DNA of 23,114 nt from CAYHZL01 sp964361075 (lineage in GTDB: Bacteria > Bacteroidota > Ignavibacteria > UBA10030 > UBA8401), in assembly GCA_964361075.1 (NCBI GenBank), contig CAYHZL010000034.1:1-23114 (forward strand), read 5' to 3'. The first letter of the stretch is position 1. The number at the start of each line of letters is the position of its first letter. Below are positions 16,812-23,059 of the stretch, piece by piece. The position numbers and the translations under genes were made by a program. The notes under the pieces were generated by a model, which was not told the DNA's origin, did not search any database, and was given only the letters and a program-made list of their open reading frames with translations.

Positions 16812-16886
16812 CGGGGCCGACGAGGCTCGAACTCGCGACCTCCTGCGTGACAGGCAGGCGCTCTAACCAAACTGAGCTACGACCCC
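16812..16886 (-). tRNA. tRNA-Asp (GTC)
   Basis: 75 bases without encoded CCA. It folds as a full cloverleaf: acceptor GGGGTCG / CGGCCCC (one T-G pair), D stem GCTC/GAGC, anticodon stem CCTGC/GCAGG around loop CTGTCAC with anticodon GTC, a 5-base variable loop, and T stem GCGAG/CTCGT with loop TTCGAGC. The discriminator base is G, as required for aspartyl-tRNA synthetase recognition. It stands alone, with its own predicted promoter upstream and terminator directly downstream. Confidence 0.97.
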
Positions 16887-16930
16887 GAATACATTCTGAT
16901 AATTTTATTAATTGCCTAATAATTACGTTT

Positions 16931-16961
16931 CAAATATAAAGTTTTATTGAAGATTATGCAA
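16931..16961 (-). promoter_or_regulatory. Predicted promoter of tRNA-Asp
   Basis: On the minus strand TTGCAT is followed after 17 bases by TATATT, extending to TATATTTG. It can be read as a sigma70-type promoter or as a Bacteroidota-type TTG-N20-TAnnTTTG promoter. The tRNA begins 44 bases downstream of the -10 element. The prediction is from pattern only. Confidence 0.5.
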
Positions 16962-16998
16962 GCCAAAAAAGACAGATTTGTATTTTTTGTTGTCTACA

Positions 16999-17140
16999 GG
17001 GCATCTCTAAAAACTAGTTCCGAAAGAATCCCTTCGGGATTACGAAACCTTCAAGGTTTTTATTTTTGCGATGTACCATAAAATTTTAACATCTCACAAA
17101 ATTTGGTCAAGATAAACCTTGAAGGTTTTTAGAGATGCCC
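16999..17140. mobile_element. MITE-like element, copy B (inverted relative to copy A)
   Basis: 142 bp with the same 16-bp terminal inverted repeats (GGGCATCTCTAAAAAC) and the same internal palindromes as the element at 11142-11279, but in opposite orientation. It differs from copy A by a handful of substitutions and small indels. The flanks (TACA / TAAA) match in only three of four bases, so no clean target duplication is visible. It lies between the tRNA promoter and the DUF805 gene and carries no coding sequence. Confidence 0.88.
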
Positions 17141-17194
17141 TAAAAATAATAAGAAGTTTTTGTTACGGCGATGCGAAAATTTTTTAATCTCATA

Positions 17195-17545
17195 TTAAAC
17201 AGCCTTGGGCGATGGTCCGTAGTTATTTTCGCCCGGGGTTCCGTCAGTGCATACAAGCACTAATAACCAGATACCTCCAATAACTGGAATAAAGGCAATT
17301 AAAAACCACCATCCACTCTTTCCAATATCGTGGAGTCTTCTCAAAGAAACAGCGATGCCTGGAATAATCATTGCTACCATATAAATCAAATATATCGCCG
17401 GAAATGTGCCAAGGAGATAATCAACTATTGCGACAACGAAAGCAAACAGCAAATTGAACAGAAAGAACATCCAGTATTCTTTTCGTCTTGCACGTCCATT
17501 GAAATTTGCATAGTTATCTTTTACAACTCTTAAATACCATTCCAT
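17195..17545 (-). CDS. DUF805 family membrane protein
   Basis: 116 residues. It matches the DUF805 (YhaH/YhaI-like) pattern: an N-terminal FNGRARRKEYWMF motif, then three to four membrane helices, the conserved IPGIAVSLRRLHDIGKSGWW segment at about 61-80, and a C-terminal CTDGTPGENNYGPSP, which resembles the GTxGxNxYGPxP ending of the family. The molecular function of the family is unknown. A strong ribosome site (AAGGAGGG) precedes the ATG. The gene lies 29 bases downstream of the small lipoprotein gene, and the two are probably an operon. Confidence 0.92.
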   Translation of the reverse strand: MEWYLRVVKDNYANFNGRARRKEYWMFFLFNLLFAFVVAIVDYLLGTFPAIYLIYMVAMIIPGIAVSLRRLHDIGKSGWWFLIAFIPVIGGIWLLVLVCTDGTPGENNYGPSPKAV

Positions 17546-17574
17546 TGTAGTGCCCTCCTTTTTATGTGGTTTGT

Positions 17575-18117
17575 TTATTTCACGCGAATCAATTTCGTTG
17601 GATTAGGAAATGCTCTATCATCCTGCGCAAGTTGAAGAACTAATTGCTGAAGTTCATCAGTAGACGCAGTCAGAAGAACATCTTCCTTTAGAAACGTGTG
17701 TGAAATCTTTAGGTTTTCTTTTTCAATCAGTTTCTTCAGATGGTCGCTTTCTAATGATGCAAATCTTAATGTATCTCCATTAAGCCACATTTTCGAAATA
17801 ATGTGCGTTGGTATGAACTGATAGTTTGTTGGATCTTCGCTTGGATAAGAATCCAGAAACCAAAGTTTTCCAATCTGACCTAATTGCGTAATGTACTGAG
17901 TAGTATCTTCATCGTGACAAACAATAACAATATAATTCTTCCCTTCCGTTTTCTGAAAAAAATATGTTTCTTTTTTATCTTTATCAATCCACGCGCCAAC
18001 GAGACCCGGATTGAACACAAGGTTCTTTTCTGTAAATAATGGAAAAAGTGAGCGCGCAGGACAACCCATCAAGAACAAAGCCAAGACGATAGCAAGTAAG
18101 TTTTTCATCGTTTTCAT
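17575..18117 (-). CDS. Small lipoprotein of unknown function
   Basis: 180 residues. A lipoprotein signal ends in LFLMGC, with the lipidated Cys at position 19; the mature domain has no motif I recognise. It contains segments such as LVGAWIDKDKKETYFFQKTEGKNY and WLNGDTLRFASLESDHLKKLIE, suggesting a small beta-sheet domain of a kind often seen in exported lipoproteins. An in-frame ATG exists 45 bases further upstream, but the start at 18117 is chosen because AAGGAGGGTATT directly precedes it and the lipobox then sits at the normal distance. It is probably cotranscribed with the DUF805 gene. Confidence 0.78.
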   Translation of the reverse strand: MKTMKNLLAIVLALFLMGCPARSLFPLFTEKNLVFNPGLVGAWIDKDKKETYFFQKTEGKNYIVIVCHDEDTTQYITQLGQIGKLWFLDSYPSEDPTNYQFIPTHIISKMWLNGDTLRFASLESDHLKKLIEKENLKISHTFLKEDVLLTASTDELQQLVLQLAQDDRAFPNPTKLIRVK

Positions 18118-18461
18118 AATACCCTCCTTTATTTTCTCTGGATTAAATATTTGAAACGTCAATAGCGCAAACTCACTGAATAGAATTAATCTGCGTTCAA
18201 GCGAAGGAAAATATTTTGTTATCTTGTTTGGAAATTTTTTTTCTGAAACTTTGTTTCAATGAGGCGAAATAGACTATAATCTTTTGTTACCTAAAATAAA
18301 TCATCCCGCAGCAAACTGCGGGGTATTTGCTACGTCACCCTGAACTTGTTTCAGGGTCTATAGTATAGATGCCGAAACAAGTTCGGCATGACAATCCATA
18401 ATAAGACGCAAGTCCCGAAGGGATCACTTTGTGACCTCGGGGTATTATACCCAATAGAGTA
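18118..18461. other. Intergenic stretch with palindromic repeats
   Basis: No gene is seen. From right to left it holds a CCCGAAGGGATC-containing palindromic stretch (about 18412-18450), the REP doublet at 18334-18392, a CCCGCAG-CAAA-CTGCGGG hairpin at 18305-18322 that on the minus strand is followed by ATGATTTATTTT, and about 180 AT-rich bases leading to the lipoprotein start. A GAAACnnnGTTTC repeat lies near 18245-18260. The hairpin at 18305 might end transcripts arriving from the SUI1-like gene. Confidence 0.6.
18334..18392. repeat. REP-like doublet (two inverted hairpins)
   Basis: Two hairpins in mirror arrangement: ACCCTGAA-CTTGT-TTCAGGGT and ATGCCGAA-ACAAG-TTCGGCAT, with 8-bp stems and mutually complementary loops, bounded by GTCAC and ATGAC. 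This is the layout of paired REP sequences (BIME-like). A similar pair is at 20623-20689. Confidence 0.8.
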
Positions 18462-18594
18462 TAGGGCAGTTCCAAAAATTAAGTTTTTTTTCGTCACTAA
18501 GACACAAAGGCACGAAGAAAACAAATAATAATAAGCATTTTGCGACTTCGCGTCTTTGCGAGAAATTTTTTTTTCAATTTATAGAACCGCCCTA
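18462..18594. mobile_element. TA-flanked MITE-like element
   Basis: 133 bp with imperfect terminal inverted repeats (TAGGGCAGTTCCAAAAATT against TAGGGCGGTTCTATAAATT) and a TA dinucleotide on both sides (18460-18461, 18595-18596), the target duplication typical of IS630/Tc1-type insertion. The interior contains CACTAAGACACAAAGGCACG and, inverted, CTTCGCGTCTTTGCGAG, a motif pair common in dispersed intergenic repeats. It has no coding capacity. It ends 7 bases from the stop of the SUI1-like gene. Confidence 0.75.
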
Positions 18595-18601
18595 TAAATA
18601 A

Positions 18602-18934
18602 TTACTCTGGAATATAATTCATTGTTCTCAATTTTTCAACAACTCGCGTGCGCTGATCTCCTTGTATTTCAATATTCCCCTCTTTCACTGTCCCTCCGGC
18701 ACCGCAATATTGTTTTAGTATTTTAGCAATTTCTTCTATGGTGGTAGGATTATGCTGCAAGCCACTCACGAGAGTTACACTTTTCCCTTTTCTCCCCTTT
18801 GTATCCAGCGAAACGCAAACACTTTTCCCTTTGCCATCATGTCTGTTTTTTTTTGAACTGCTTAACATTTCATGCTGAATCTGTTTCGAGTCCGGTAGGA
18901 TTTGTTGTAAATCTGAAAGTGATTTTAGTTTCAT
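18602..18934 (-). CDS. SUI1/YciH-type translation initiation factor-like protein
   Basis: 110 residues. The C-terminal two thirds (about 37-108) form an SUI1/eIF1-like domain: VCVSLDTKGRKGKSVTLVSGL, then HNPTTIEEIAKILKQYCGAGGTVKEGNIEIQGDQ, the conserved family segment with the GxGGTVKxxxIxIQGD signature. Bacterial YciH can influence start-site fidelity on the 30S subunit; a direct role here is inference. It lies 36 bases downstream of lexA and may be cotranscribed, although its own ribosome site is weak. Confidence 0.92.
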   Translation of the reverse strand: MKLKSLSDLQQILPDSKQIQHEMLSSSKKNRHDGKGKSVCVSLDTKGRKGKSVTLVSGLQHNPTTIEEIAKILKQYCGAGGTVKEGNIEIQGDQRTRVVEKLRTMNYIPE

Positions 18935-18970
18935 GTAAAGAAGTCGTTTCTTGTATCAATCAAGTTCATC

Positions 18971-19618
18971 TTATGAAGCTCTTCGATAACCGAAAATTTC
19001 ATCAATCCGCTTTTTATCTAACGCACGAATCATTCCAACAACAACGCCTAAAATTTTGAACCCTTCATCATTTTTGTGAACAACGATTGGTTTATATTTT
19101 TTATTTGCCGGAATTAATCTGATTGAGTTTCCTTCTTTTTCAAACCATTTCACTGTTGGCTCGCCTTCCACCAACGCAACAACAATTCTTCCGCTGCGCG
19201 CTTCTTCTTTCGGATCAACAAACAGCAAATCGCCTGTTGCCAACTGCGCATCTTCCATACTATCGCCGCGAACATACACGCCGAACACATCATCGGAAGC
19301 AGAAATGTAACGGCGCAGTTCAAACGTATCAACAATATTTTCCTGCGACATAAACGGATGACCCGCCGACACTGTTCCATAAATTGGAATGCCGTGCGGT
19401 TTTGTTTTGAGCAATTCAATGCCGCGTGAAATATTGGGAACGTAGCGCACTACTTGTTTCCGATCTAACACAAGCAAGTGACCGCGAACCGCGTTAATAT
19501 TGATAGAAAGTTTTTCGGCAAGTTCGGCAAGTGTTGGCGGATATTGATTGTCGTGTATGTATTCCCGTACAACATTCAACACACGTTGCTGCGCGTTGGT
19601 AAGTTTTGTAATTGACAT
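18971..19618 (-). CDS. lexA: LexA-type SOS repressor
   Basis: 215 residues. An N-terminal winged helix-turn-helix domain (about 5-68, with PPTLAELAEKLSININAVRGHLLVL) is followed by the S24 autocleavage domain. The Ala-Gly cleavage site lies in GTVSAGHPF, the catalytic Ser in VRGDSMEDA and the catalytic Lys in EPTVKWF. RecA-stimulated self-cleavage would derepress DNA damage genes. An in-frame ATG 51 bases upstream lies inside the operator/promoter, so the start at 19618 is preferred; AAAGAGGCG precedes it and the protein then begins like E. coli LexA. The promoter contains an SOS box, indicating autoregulation. A relative that controls another stress regulon cannot be excluded, but cleavage site, dyad and operator all agree. 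Confidence 0.95.
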   Translation of the reverse strand: MSITKLTNAQQRVLNVVREYIHDNQYPPTLAELAEKLSININAVRGHLLVLDRKQVVRYVPNISRGIELLKTKPHGIPIYGTVSAGHPFMSQENIVDTFELRRYISASDDVFGVYVRGDSMEDAQLATGDLLFVDPKEEARSGRIVVALVEGEPTVKWFEKEGNSIRLIPANKKYKPIVVHKNDEGFKILGVVVGMIRALDKKRIDEIFGYRRAS

Positions 19619-19646
19619 GGTCGCCTCTTTACTGTTAGTATTTACA

Positions 19647-19662
19647 CTGTAAAAATATACAG
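19647..19662. promoter_or_regulatory. SOS box (LexA operator) upstream of lexA
   Basis: CTGTAAAAATATACAG fits the gammaproteobacterial SOS box CTGT-N8-ACAG exactly, and the dyad extends to ACTGTA-N6-TACAGT. It lies 28-44 bases upstream of the lexA start and overlaps the predicted -10 element, an ideal place for autorepression. Confidence 0.85.
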
Positions 19663-19682
19663 TAATCAATCGGCGTTGTCAA
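19654..19682 (-). promoter_or_regulatory. Predicted sigma70-type promoter of lexA
   Basis: On the minus strand a consensus -35 TTGACA is followed after exactly 17 bases by TATATT. The -10 sequence lies within the SOS box, so bound LexA would block it. The transcript would start about 30 bases before the lexA ATG. Confidence 0.75.
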
Positions 19683-19741
19683 GAGGAAAAATGGATTACA
19701 TTGAATGTAGGTTGACGAGTAATTTATAGAGAACAATTTTA

Positions 19742-20482
19742 TTATTTCGGCATTCGCATCAGCACGTAGTAAATTTTCTTTTGTATATCGCGCCAGCGGG
19801 CAGCGATGTGGACATTGGCAAGTGTTACTGAAAGCTCTTCATCACGAATATCTTGCCCTTCCTTCATATCACTCTTCTGCAAAGTTTTTAGAGAAACAAA
19901 AAGTTGGCGCGCTAACGACATGCGTGCATTGTTTTCGGCTGCGGTCCACGAACTTGATTCGTAAAAATATTCTTCCGCTACACCTACGCTATAATAATTA
20001 CGAGCATCTTGTGGCGGAGCTTCTGTCCATTCCGGTTTTTTTACAGATGCAATGCGAATTCTTTCATCATCAATCTTACGCACACATGAAGAATCTCCGG
20101 CAAGCACAATTGCAATTCCTTTGCTGATATATGAATCTAACACTGCAAATTTTTTCTGCACTTGTGCGGAAAGTGTCGAATCGAATTCCTCAACATAATT
20201 CGAACCCATCCACACCGTGCCGCCTTCGGTTGCCCAAAATGCTTGTCCGCCTGCGATGTGAACTTTTGTATTCTTCGCATACACATCGCAACTGTTTCGA
20301 AATGATTGTGCGATAGATGAATCACGATTGTACGATGGGCGTACGTAACCAACGGTGATGTTTGAACATTGTACATCCCCTTGAAATAAAAACCATTTCG
20401 GATACAACTGGCTGACTGCCGAATGCGGCAAGAGAAGTGTGAAGACAAGAATAAAAAATATTTTATCTACGTGTGTAGGCAT
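19742..20482 (-). CDS. Exported LPP20-like protein
   Basis: 246 residues. A Sec signal (KIFFILVFTLLLPHSAVSQ, cleavage near residue 24) is followed by an uncharacterised N-terminal half, then a segment with the LPP20-type pattern: KPEWTEAPPQDARNYYSVGVAEEYFYESSSW followed by a helix with regular Ala/Arg and Gln spacing (AAENNARMSLARQLFVSLKTL). It is the third such protein in this block. No lipobox is present. There is no visible ribosome site: the six bases before the ATG follow a U-tract and terminator hairpin. The next Met in frame is far inside the protein, so this start stands because of the signal peptide. Function is unknown; LPP20-type domains occur in envelope lipoproteins. Confidence 0.75.
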   Translation of the reverse strand: MPTHVDKIFFILVFTLLLPHSAVSQLYPKWFLFQGDVQCSNITVGYVRPSYNRDSSIAQSFRNSCDVYAKNTKVHIAGGQAFWATEGGTVWMGSNYVEEFDSTLSAQVQKKFAVLDSYISKGIAIVLAGDSSCVRKIDDERIRIASVKKPEWTEAPPQDARNYYSVGVAEEYFYESSSWTAAENNARMSLARQLFVSLKTLQKSDMKEGQDIRDEELSVTLANVHIAARWRDIQKKIYYVLMRMPK

Positions 20483-20488
20483 GACAAT

Positions 20489-20520
20489 AAAAAAATAGCG
20501 CGAGATATTCTCCCGCGCTA
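20489..20520 (-). terminator. Terminator or attenuator hairpin just before an LPP20-like gene
   Basis: On the minus strand TAGCGCGGGAGA-ATA-TCTCGCGCTA folds into a strong GC-rich stem with a small bulge and is followed by seven T residues, a classic intrinsic terminator. The U-tract ends six bases before the start codon of the downstream gene, so it either ends transcripts from upstream or acts in that gene's leader. Confidence 0.8.
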
Positions 20521-20572
20521 TGAATGCTAATCTCTACTTAAAAAAATTGGTAACTACTCAGCGAAAAATCAT

Positions 20573-20726
20573 TTAGTAACTGATGTTACGCACGTTGGGA
20601 AAATGCCTAAAACATTAAGGTCGTCATGCCCGAATGCTTTAATCGGGCATCCATTATGTAGATTCCCGCTAAAAACATGCGGGAATGACGGTTGGTTTTT
20701 CATCTTTGCGTAACGTGAGTTAGTAA
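20573..20726. mobile_element. Inverted-repeat-bounded element containing a REP doublet
   Basis: 154 bp bounded by TTAGTAACTGATGTTACGCA and its inverted partner TGCGTAACGTGAGTTAGTAA, matching in 17 of 20 positions. The centre is occupied by the REP doublet at 20623-20689. It is non-coding and resembles a MITE or composite repeat. No clear target duplication is visible. Confidence 0.6.
20623..20689. repeat. REP-like doublet nested in a larger element
   Basis: Two mirror-image hairpins, ATGCCCGA...TCGGGCAT and ATTCCCGC...GCGGGAAT, with 8-bp stems, bounded by GTCAT and ATGAC. It has the same architecture and ends as the doublet at 18334-18392. Confidence 0.8.
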
Positions 20727-20732
20727 ATTCTA

Positions 20733-20791
20733 AACACATAGAAACATAGGACACATAGTTTTCTATGTGTTCTACTGTGCCTATTGTGGTT
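20733..20791. repeat. Long imperfect hairpin of CACATAG-type units
   Basis: AACACATAG...GGACACATAG, then TTTT, then CTATGTGTTC...TGTGGTT. The arms pair over most of about 28 bases with several mismatches. The same kind of sequence is a common dispersed intergenic repeat in many genomes; here it directly adjoins the inverted-repeat-bounded element. Confidence 0.65.
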
Positions 20792-20862
20792 AAGTTTTTC
20801 TCGGCAATTTAGCAGGATATTGTTCTATACATTTAAAAACACTGAGTACTTACAAAAATTGC

Positions 20863-21438
20863 TTACTTGTTCGCCGGAGCGGTTTTTGACTGTTCATATT
20901 TATCGGCTGCTTCATCAAGTTCTTTATATGATTGGCTTGCACGAAATTTAGTATACATTTGTTCGTTCTTTTTGATTTGTTCTTTTAACGCTTGTTGTGC
21001 TGCGCCTAACGGATATTCAACAAGAACGTACGCGCGCCATAAGTTTCCATCTTTCACAATTTTTTTATACTTCTCTTTTGAACCGGACAGACTTGTTGAA
21101 ACAACAGTCTTCGATGCTTGCGTGAATTGGTCAAGCAATTGTGCATCTTCACCGATACCTGTTTCTTCTTGGAAACGTTTTTGCAAACCGGTCATCTTCA
21201 CTTCCACTTGACGGCCAATTCCTGCGCGACCACCTTGAACTGCTTTATCAACAGCCAACTGCATATCTTGTGATGTTGCGGTTGCCGGTTCAAATAAGAA
21301 GTTCGGATCCTCAGGTTTATTTAAATACCAATCCGGAATATCACCTTCCGATGTTTTTTGTAATGCTTTGTTACCACCGCAAGCAATAAACAACAGTGTC
21401 AGAAGTGCTGCTGAAAAAACTAACGCCAATTTATGCAT
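20863..21438 (-). CDS. LPP20-like lipoprotein
   Basis: 191 residues. A lipoprotein signal ends in LLFIACGG, with the lipidated Cys at position 20. The mature part has the LPP20 pattern: IPDWYLNKPEDPNFLFEPATATSQD followed by a long amphipathic helix (QLAVDKAVQGGRAGIGRQVEVK), then a short strand pair (NLWRAYVLVEYPLG) and a charged C-terminal helix that is probably a coiled coil. The start at 21438 is chosen because GGAGGATAT directly precedes it; the open frame extends 46 codons upstream through non-coding-like sequence. It is the middle member of three related genes. Function is unknown; LPP20-family proteins are envelope-associated. Confidence 0.85.
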   Translation of the reverse strand: MHKLALVFSAALLTLLFIACGGNKALQKTSEGDIPDWYLNKPEDPNFLFEPATATSQDMQLAVDKAVQGGRAGIGRQVEVKMTGLQKRFQEETGIGEDAQLLDQFTQASKTVVSTSLSGSKEKYKKIVKDGNLWRAYVLVEYPLGAAQQALKEQIKKNEQMYTKFRASQSYKELDEAADKYEQSKTAPANK

Positions 21439-21518
21439 ATATCCTCCGTAATAGTATGTGAGTAATGTGAATGATGGTTTTTTGAGAAGTCCCATTGTAG
21501 ATTGTTTTAAAACTCGAA

Positions 21519-21549
21519 AAAATATAGAAAGTTTTTGAAAGAAAACAAA
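21519..21549 (-). promoter_or_regulatory. Possible Bacteroidota-type promoter of the LPP20-like lipoprotein
   Basis: On the minus strand TTTG is followed after 19 bases by TATATTTT, close to the TTTG-N19-21-TAnnTTTG consensus of the Bacteroidota primary sigma factor. It would give a leader of about 75 bases before the start at 21438. Pattern evidence only. Confidence 0.4.
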
Positions 21550-21562
21550 GCAAAATAAATTT

Positions 21563-21661
21563 TCAGTTGGCGCCAATCACATTCAATTCTTGTGCCGTCA
21601 GTTCATCATTGTGAATACATACCATATCGTCTTCATCCAACAAAAGAAGTGGATTCATCAT
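21563..21661 (-). CDS. Possible 32-residue acidic small protein coupled to the upstream gene
   Basis: The frame starts with a double ATG whose first ATG overlaps the stop of the 453-residue gene (ATGATG over TGA, a 4-base overlap). It encodes a peptide beginning MMNPLLLLDEDDMVCIHNDE and ending LNVIGAN. The codons look like ordinary coding sequence for this genome (for example GAT GAA GAC GAT), and the region between this stop and the next start turns clearly non-coding. No signal or membrane segment is obvious and I recognise no family. It could be a real translationally coupled microprotein or the fossil of a longer gene. Confidence 0.4.
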   Translation of the reverse strand: MMNPLLLLDEDDMVCIHNDELTAQELNVIGAN

Positions 21662-23019
21662 TTTCTCAATTTGTCGAGCATCGCAGGAATGACTTCGCCT
21701 TTTAGTTTTTCCGCCACTTCATCGTATGCCTTCATGCCCGCTTTATCGTAATTAATGCTCACACCTTTTACATTATTTACAGACGATTTATAAATTTCTT
21801 CGCCGGAATACAAATCGAGCACAGAAATAGTTACATCAACATACGTTGAATACAATCCTTGATACTCGCCTCCTGCGCGCCCGTTTGCTTTTATTGAAAT
21901 TGTTACGTTTGCTTTCGAAACATCATCAACAAATGAAAATCCTTGGCTGGAAAGTGTCCCTTTCAACGCCGGCTCAATGCGCGGAATGCGCAGCTTCTCT
22001 CCGCCGATTGTTTCTTCCGTTTCAAAATAAACGGATAAGTTGGTAACGTTCACAACACATCGTGCATTCGGAAGAGTGAAACTCTTTAAAAGAATATTCA
22101 ACACATCCGATACTTTTTCTTTACCAAGTAACCCTGCAAGGTCGGCTTCAGCTTTAATGATTTGCAATTTATCGGTTGCCGTTATTTTTGTAACTGAAGT
22201 TGCAACGATACCGTTTTTATCAGTGCGTGCATGCTCAAGCACATCACCGCCGCCGCGCAGAAAGGAAAAATGAACCGGGAAATTAGGAAGTGCAGTCTGC
22301 TTGCCATTCCCATCATTAACAACAACACTCACTTCAGGATTTTTTCTCATCGGTTTGCCGACTTGTCCTTCTAACTTTCCCTCTTTCGCTTTCATTTCAA
22401 TTTTATTGAGCAACGATTGAAGTGAACTAAAGATTTCATTTGTCAAAAATATTTTTGTTCCGTTGTATTCAACTTCGAACGGTTCCCCAATATGCTTTTC
22501 AATCGCACGTAATGCTTGCACATATAATTGAACCGCTTCGGCAATAGTATTTCCTTTCTCGTCGGTTTTTGCTTTCGAAAAAAAATCGAGAGCAAGACTT
22601 GTTGCTTTCTTCAACTTTTGTGCCTGCAGCTTTTTGTATTCTTCGATCGATAGACGAACGTACGTCCAATACTCGTTTTCATTTTCATACGTATCAACCG
22701 ATTCAACGTTATCAAGATCTGCTTTTGTTGAGGATTGAATGTGCGATTGAAAATCTGATTGCAGTGCGCCAAGTTTTTCCGTTACCTGACTCAGTTGCGT
22801 TGCATTGATGTTGACAACAATTTGCTGCGCGATATCATTCAGCGCATTCTCTTTTGATGCTTGTAAATATTCTTGCGTATTTTTTCCGGCTTTTTGCGCA
22901 ACACCAATGCCGATATAGTACGCGGAATTGATTGGACGCTTTTCAACCCACACCGGTTTTTTATTTTGAGCAAAAATTGTTGTGCAAAGAAATAAGATGA
23001 CGAGTGTGAGATGTTTCAT
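21658..23019 (-). CDS. Exported protein with N-terminal LPP20-like domain
   Basis: 453 residues. A Sec signal (HLTLVILFLCTTIFAQ) has no lipobox and is probably cleaved after FAQ near residue 18. The N-terminal LPP20-like domain (about 22-150) contains KPVWVEKRPINSAYYIGIGV and an Ala/Gln-rich helix (SKENALNDIAQQIVVNINAT), ending in YWTYVRLSIEEYKK. A helical middle, a beta domain (about 240-330) and a C-terminal domain (about 345-450) with TLSSQGFSFVDDVSKANVTI and LDLYSGEEIYKSSV follow; the last resembles domains in envelope proteins that vary within outer-membrane assembly systems. An in-frame ATG at 23064 lies in repeat sequence, so 23019 is preferred because the signal peptide then starts at once. 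There is no clear ribosome site (AATAAAAAAAAT). Function is unknown. Confidence 0.8.
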   Translation of the reverse strand: MKHLTLVILFLCTTIFAQNKKPVWVEKRPINSAYYIGIGVAQKAGKNTQEYLQASKENALNDIAQQIVVNINATQLSQVTEKLGALQSDFQSHIQSSTKADLDNVESVDTYENENEYWTYVRLSIEEYKKLQAQKLKKATSLALDFFSKAKTDEKGNTIAEAVQLYVQALRAIEKHIGEPFEVEYNGTKIFLTNEIFSSLQSLLNKIEMKAKEGKLEGQVGKPMRKNPEVSVVVNDGNGKQTALPNFPVHFSFLRGGGDVLEHARTDKNGIVATSVTKITATDKLQIIKAEADLAGLLGKEKVSDVLNILLKSFTLPNARCVVNVTNLSVYFETEETIGGEKLRIPRIEPALKGTLSSQGFSFVDDVSKANVTISIKANGRAGGEYQGLYSTYVDVTISVLDLYSGEEIYKSSVNNVKGVSINYDKAGMKAYDEVAEKLKGEVIPAMLDKLRK

Positions 23020-23059
23020 ATTTTTTTTATTAAGTTCTCGCTGAAATATTTTTCGGATT

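Larger units (their letters stand above)
20521..20862. other. Repeat-filled intergenic gap
   Basis: No gene is seen between the two LPP20-like genes. The gap contains an inverted-repeat-bounded element (20573-20726) with a REP doublet inside, and next to it an imperfect long hairpin (20733-20791) built from CACATAG-type units. About 70 AT-rich bases then remain before the stop of the upstream gene. Confidence 0.7.

Noticed and set aside
19631..19650. Second SOS half-site pair (ACTGT ... ACTGT) next to the lexA operator
   Set aside because: The two half-sites are in direct, not inverted, orientation, so this does not form a second LexA dyad.
19619..19669. Longer LexA start at 19669
   Set aside because: The extra 17 codons run through the SOS box and -10 element and have no ribosome site; the start at 19618 has AAAGAGG and aligns with known LexA.
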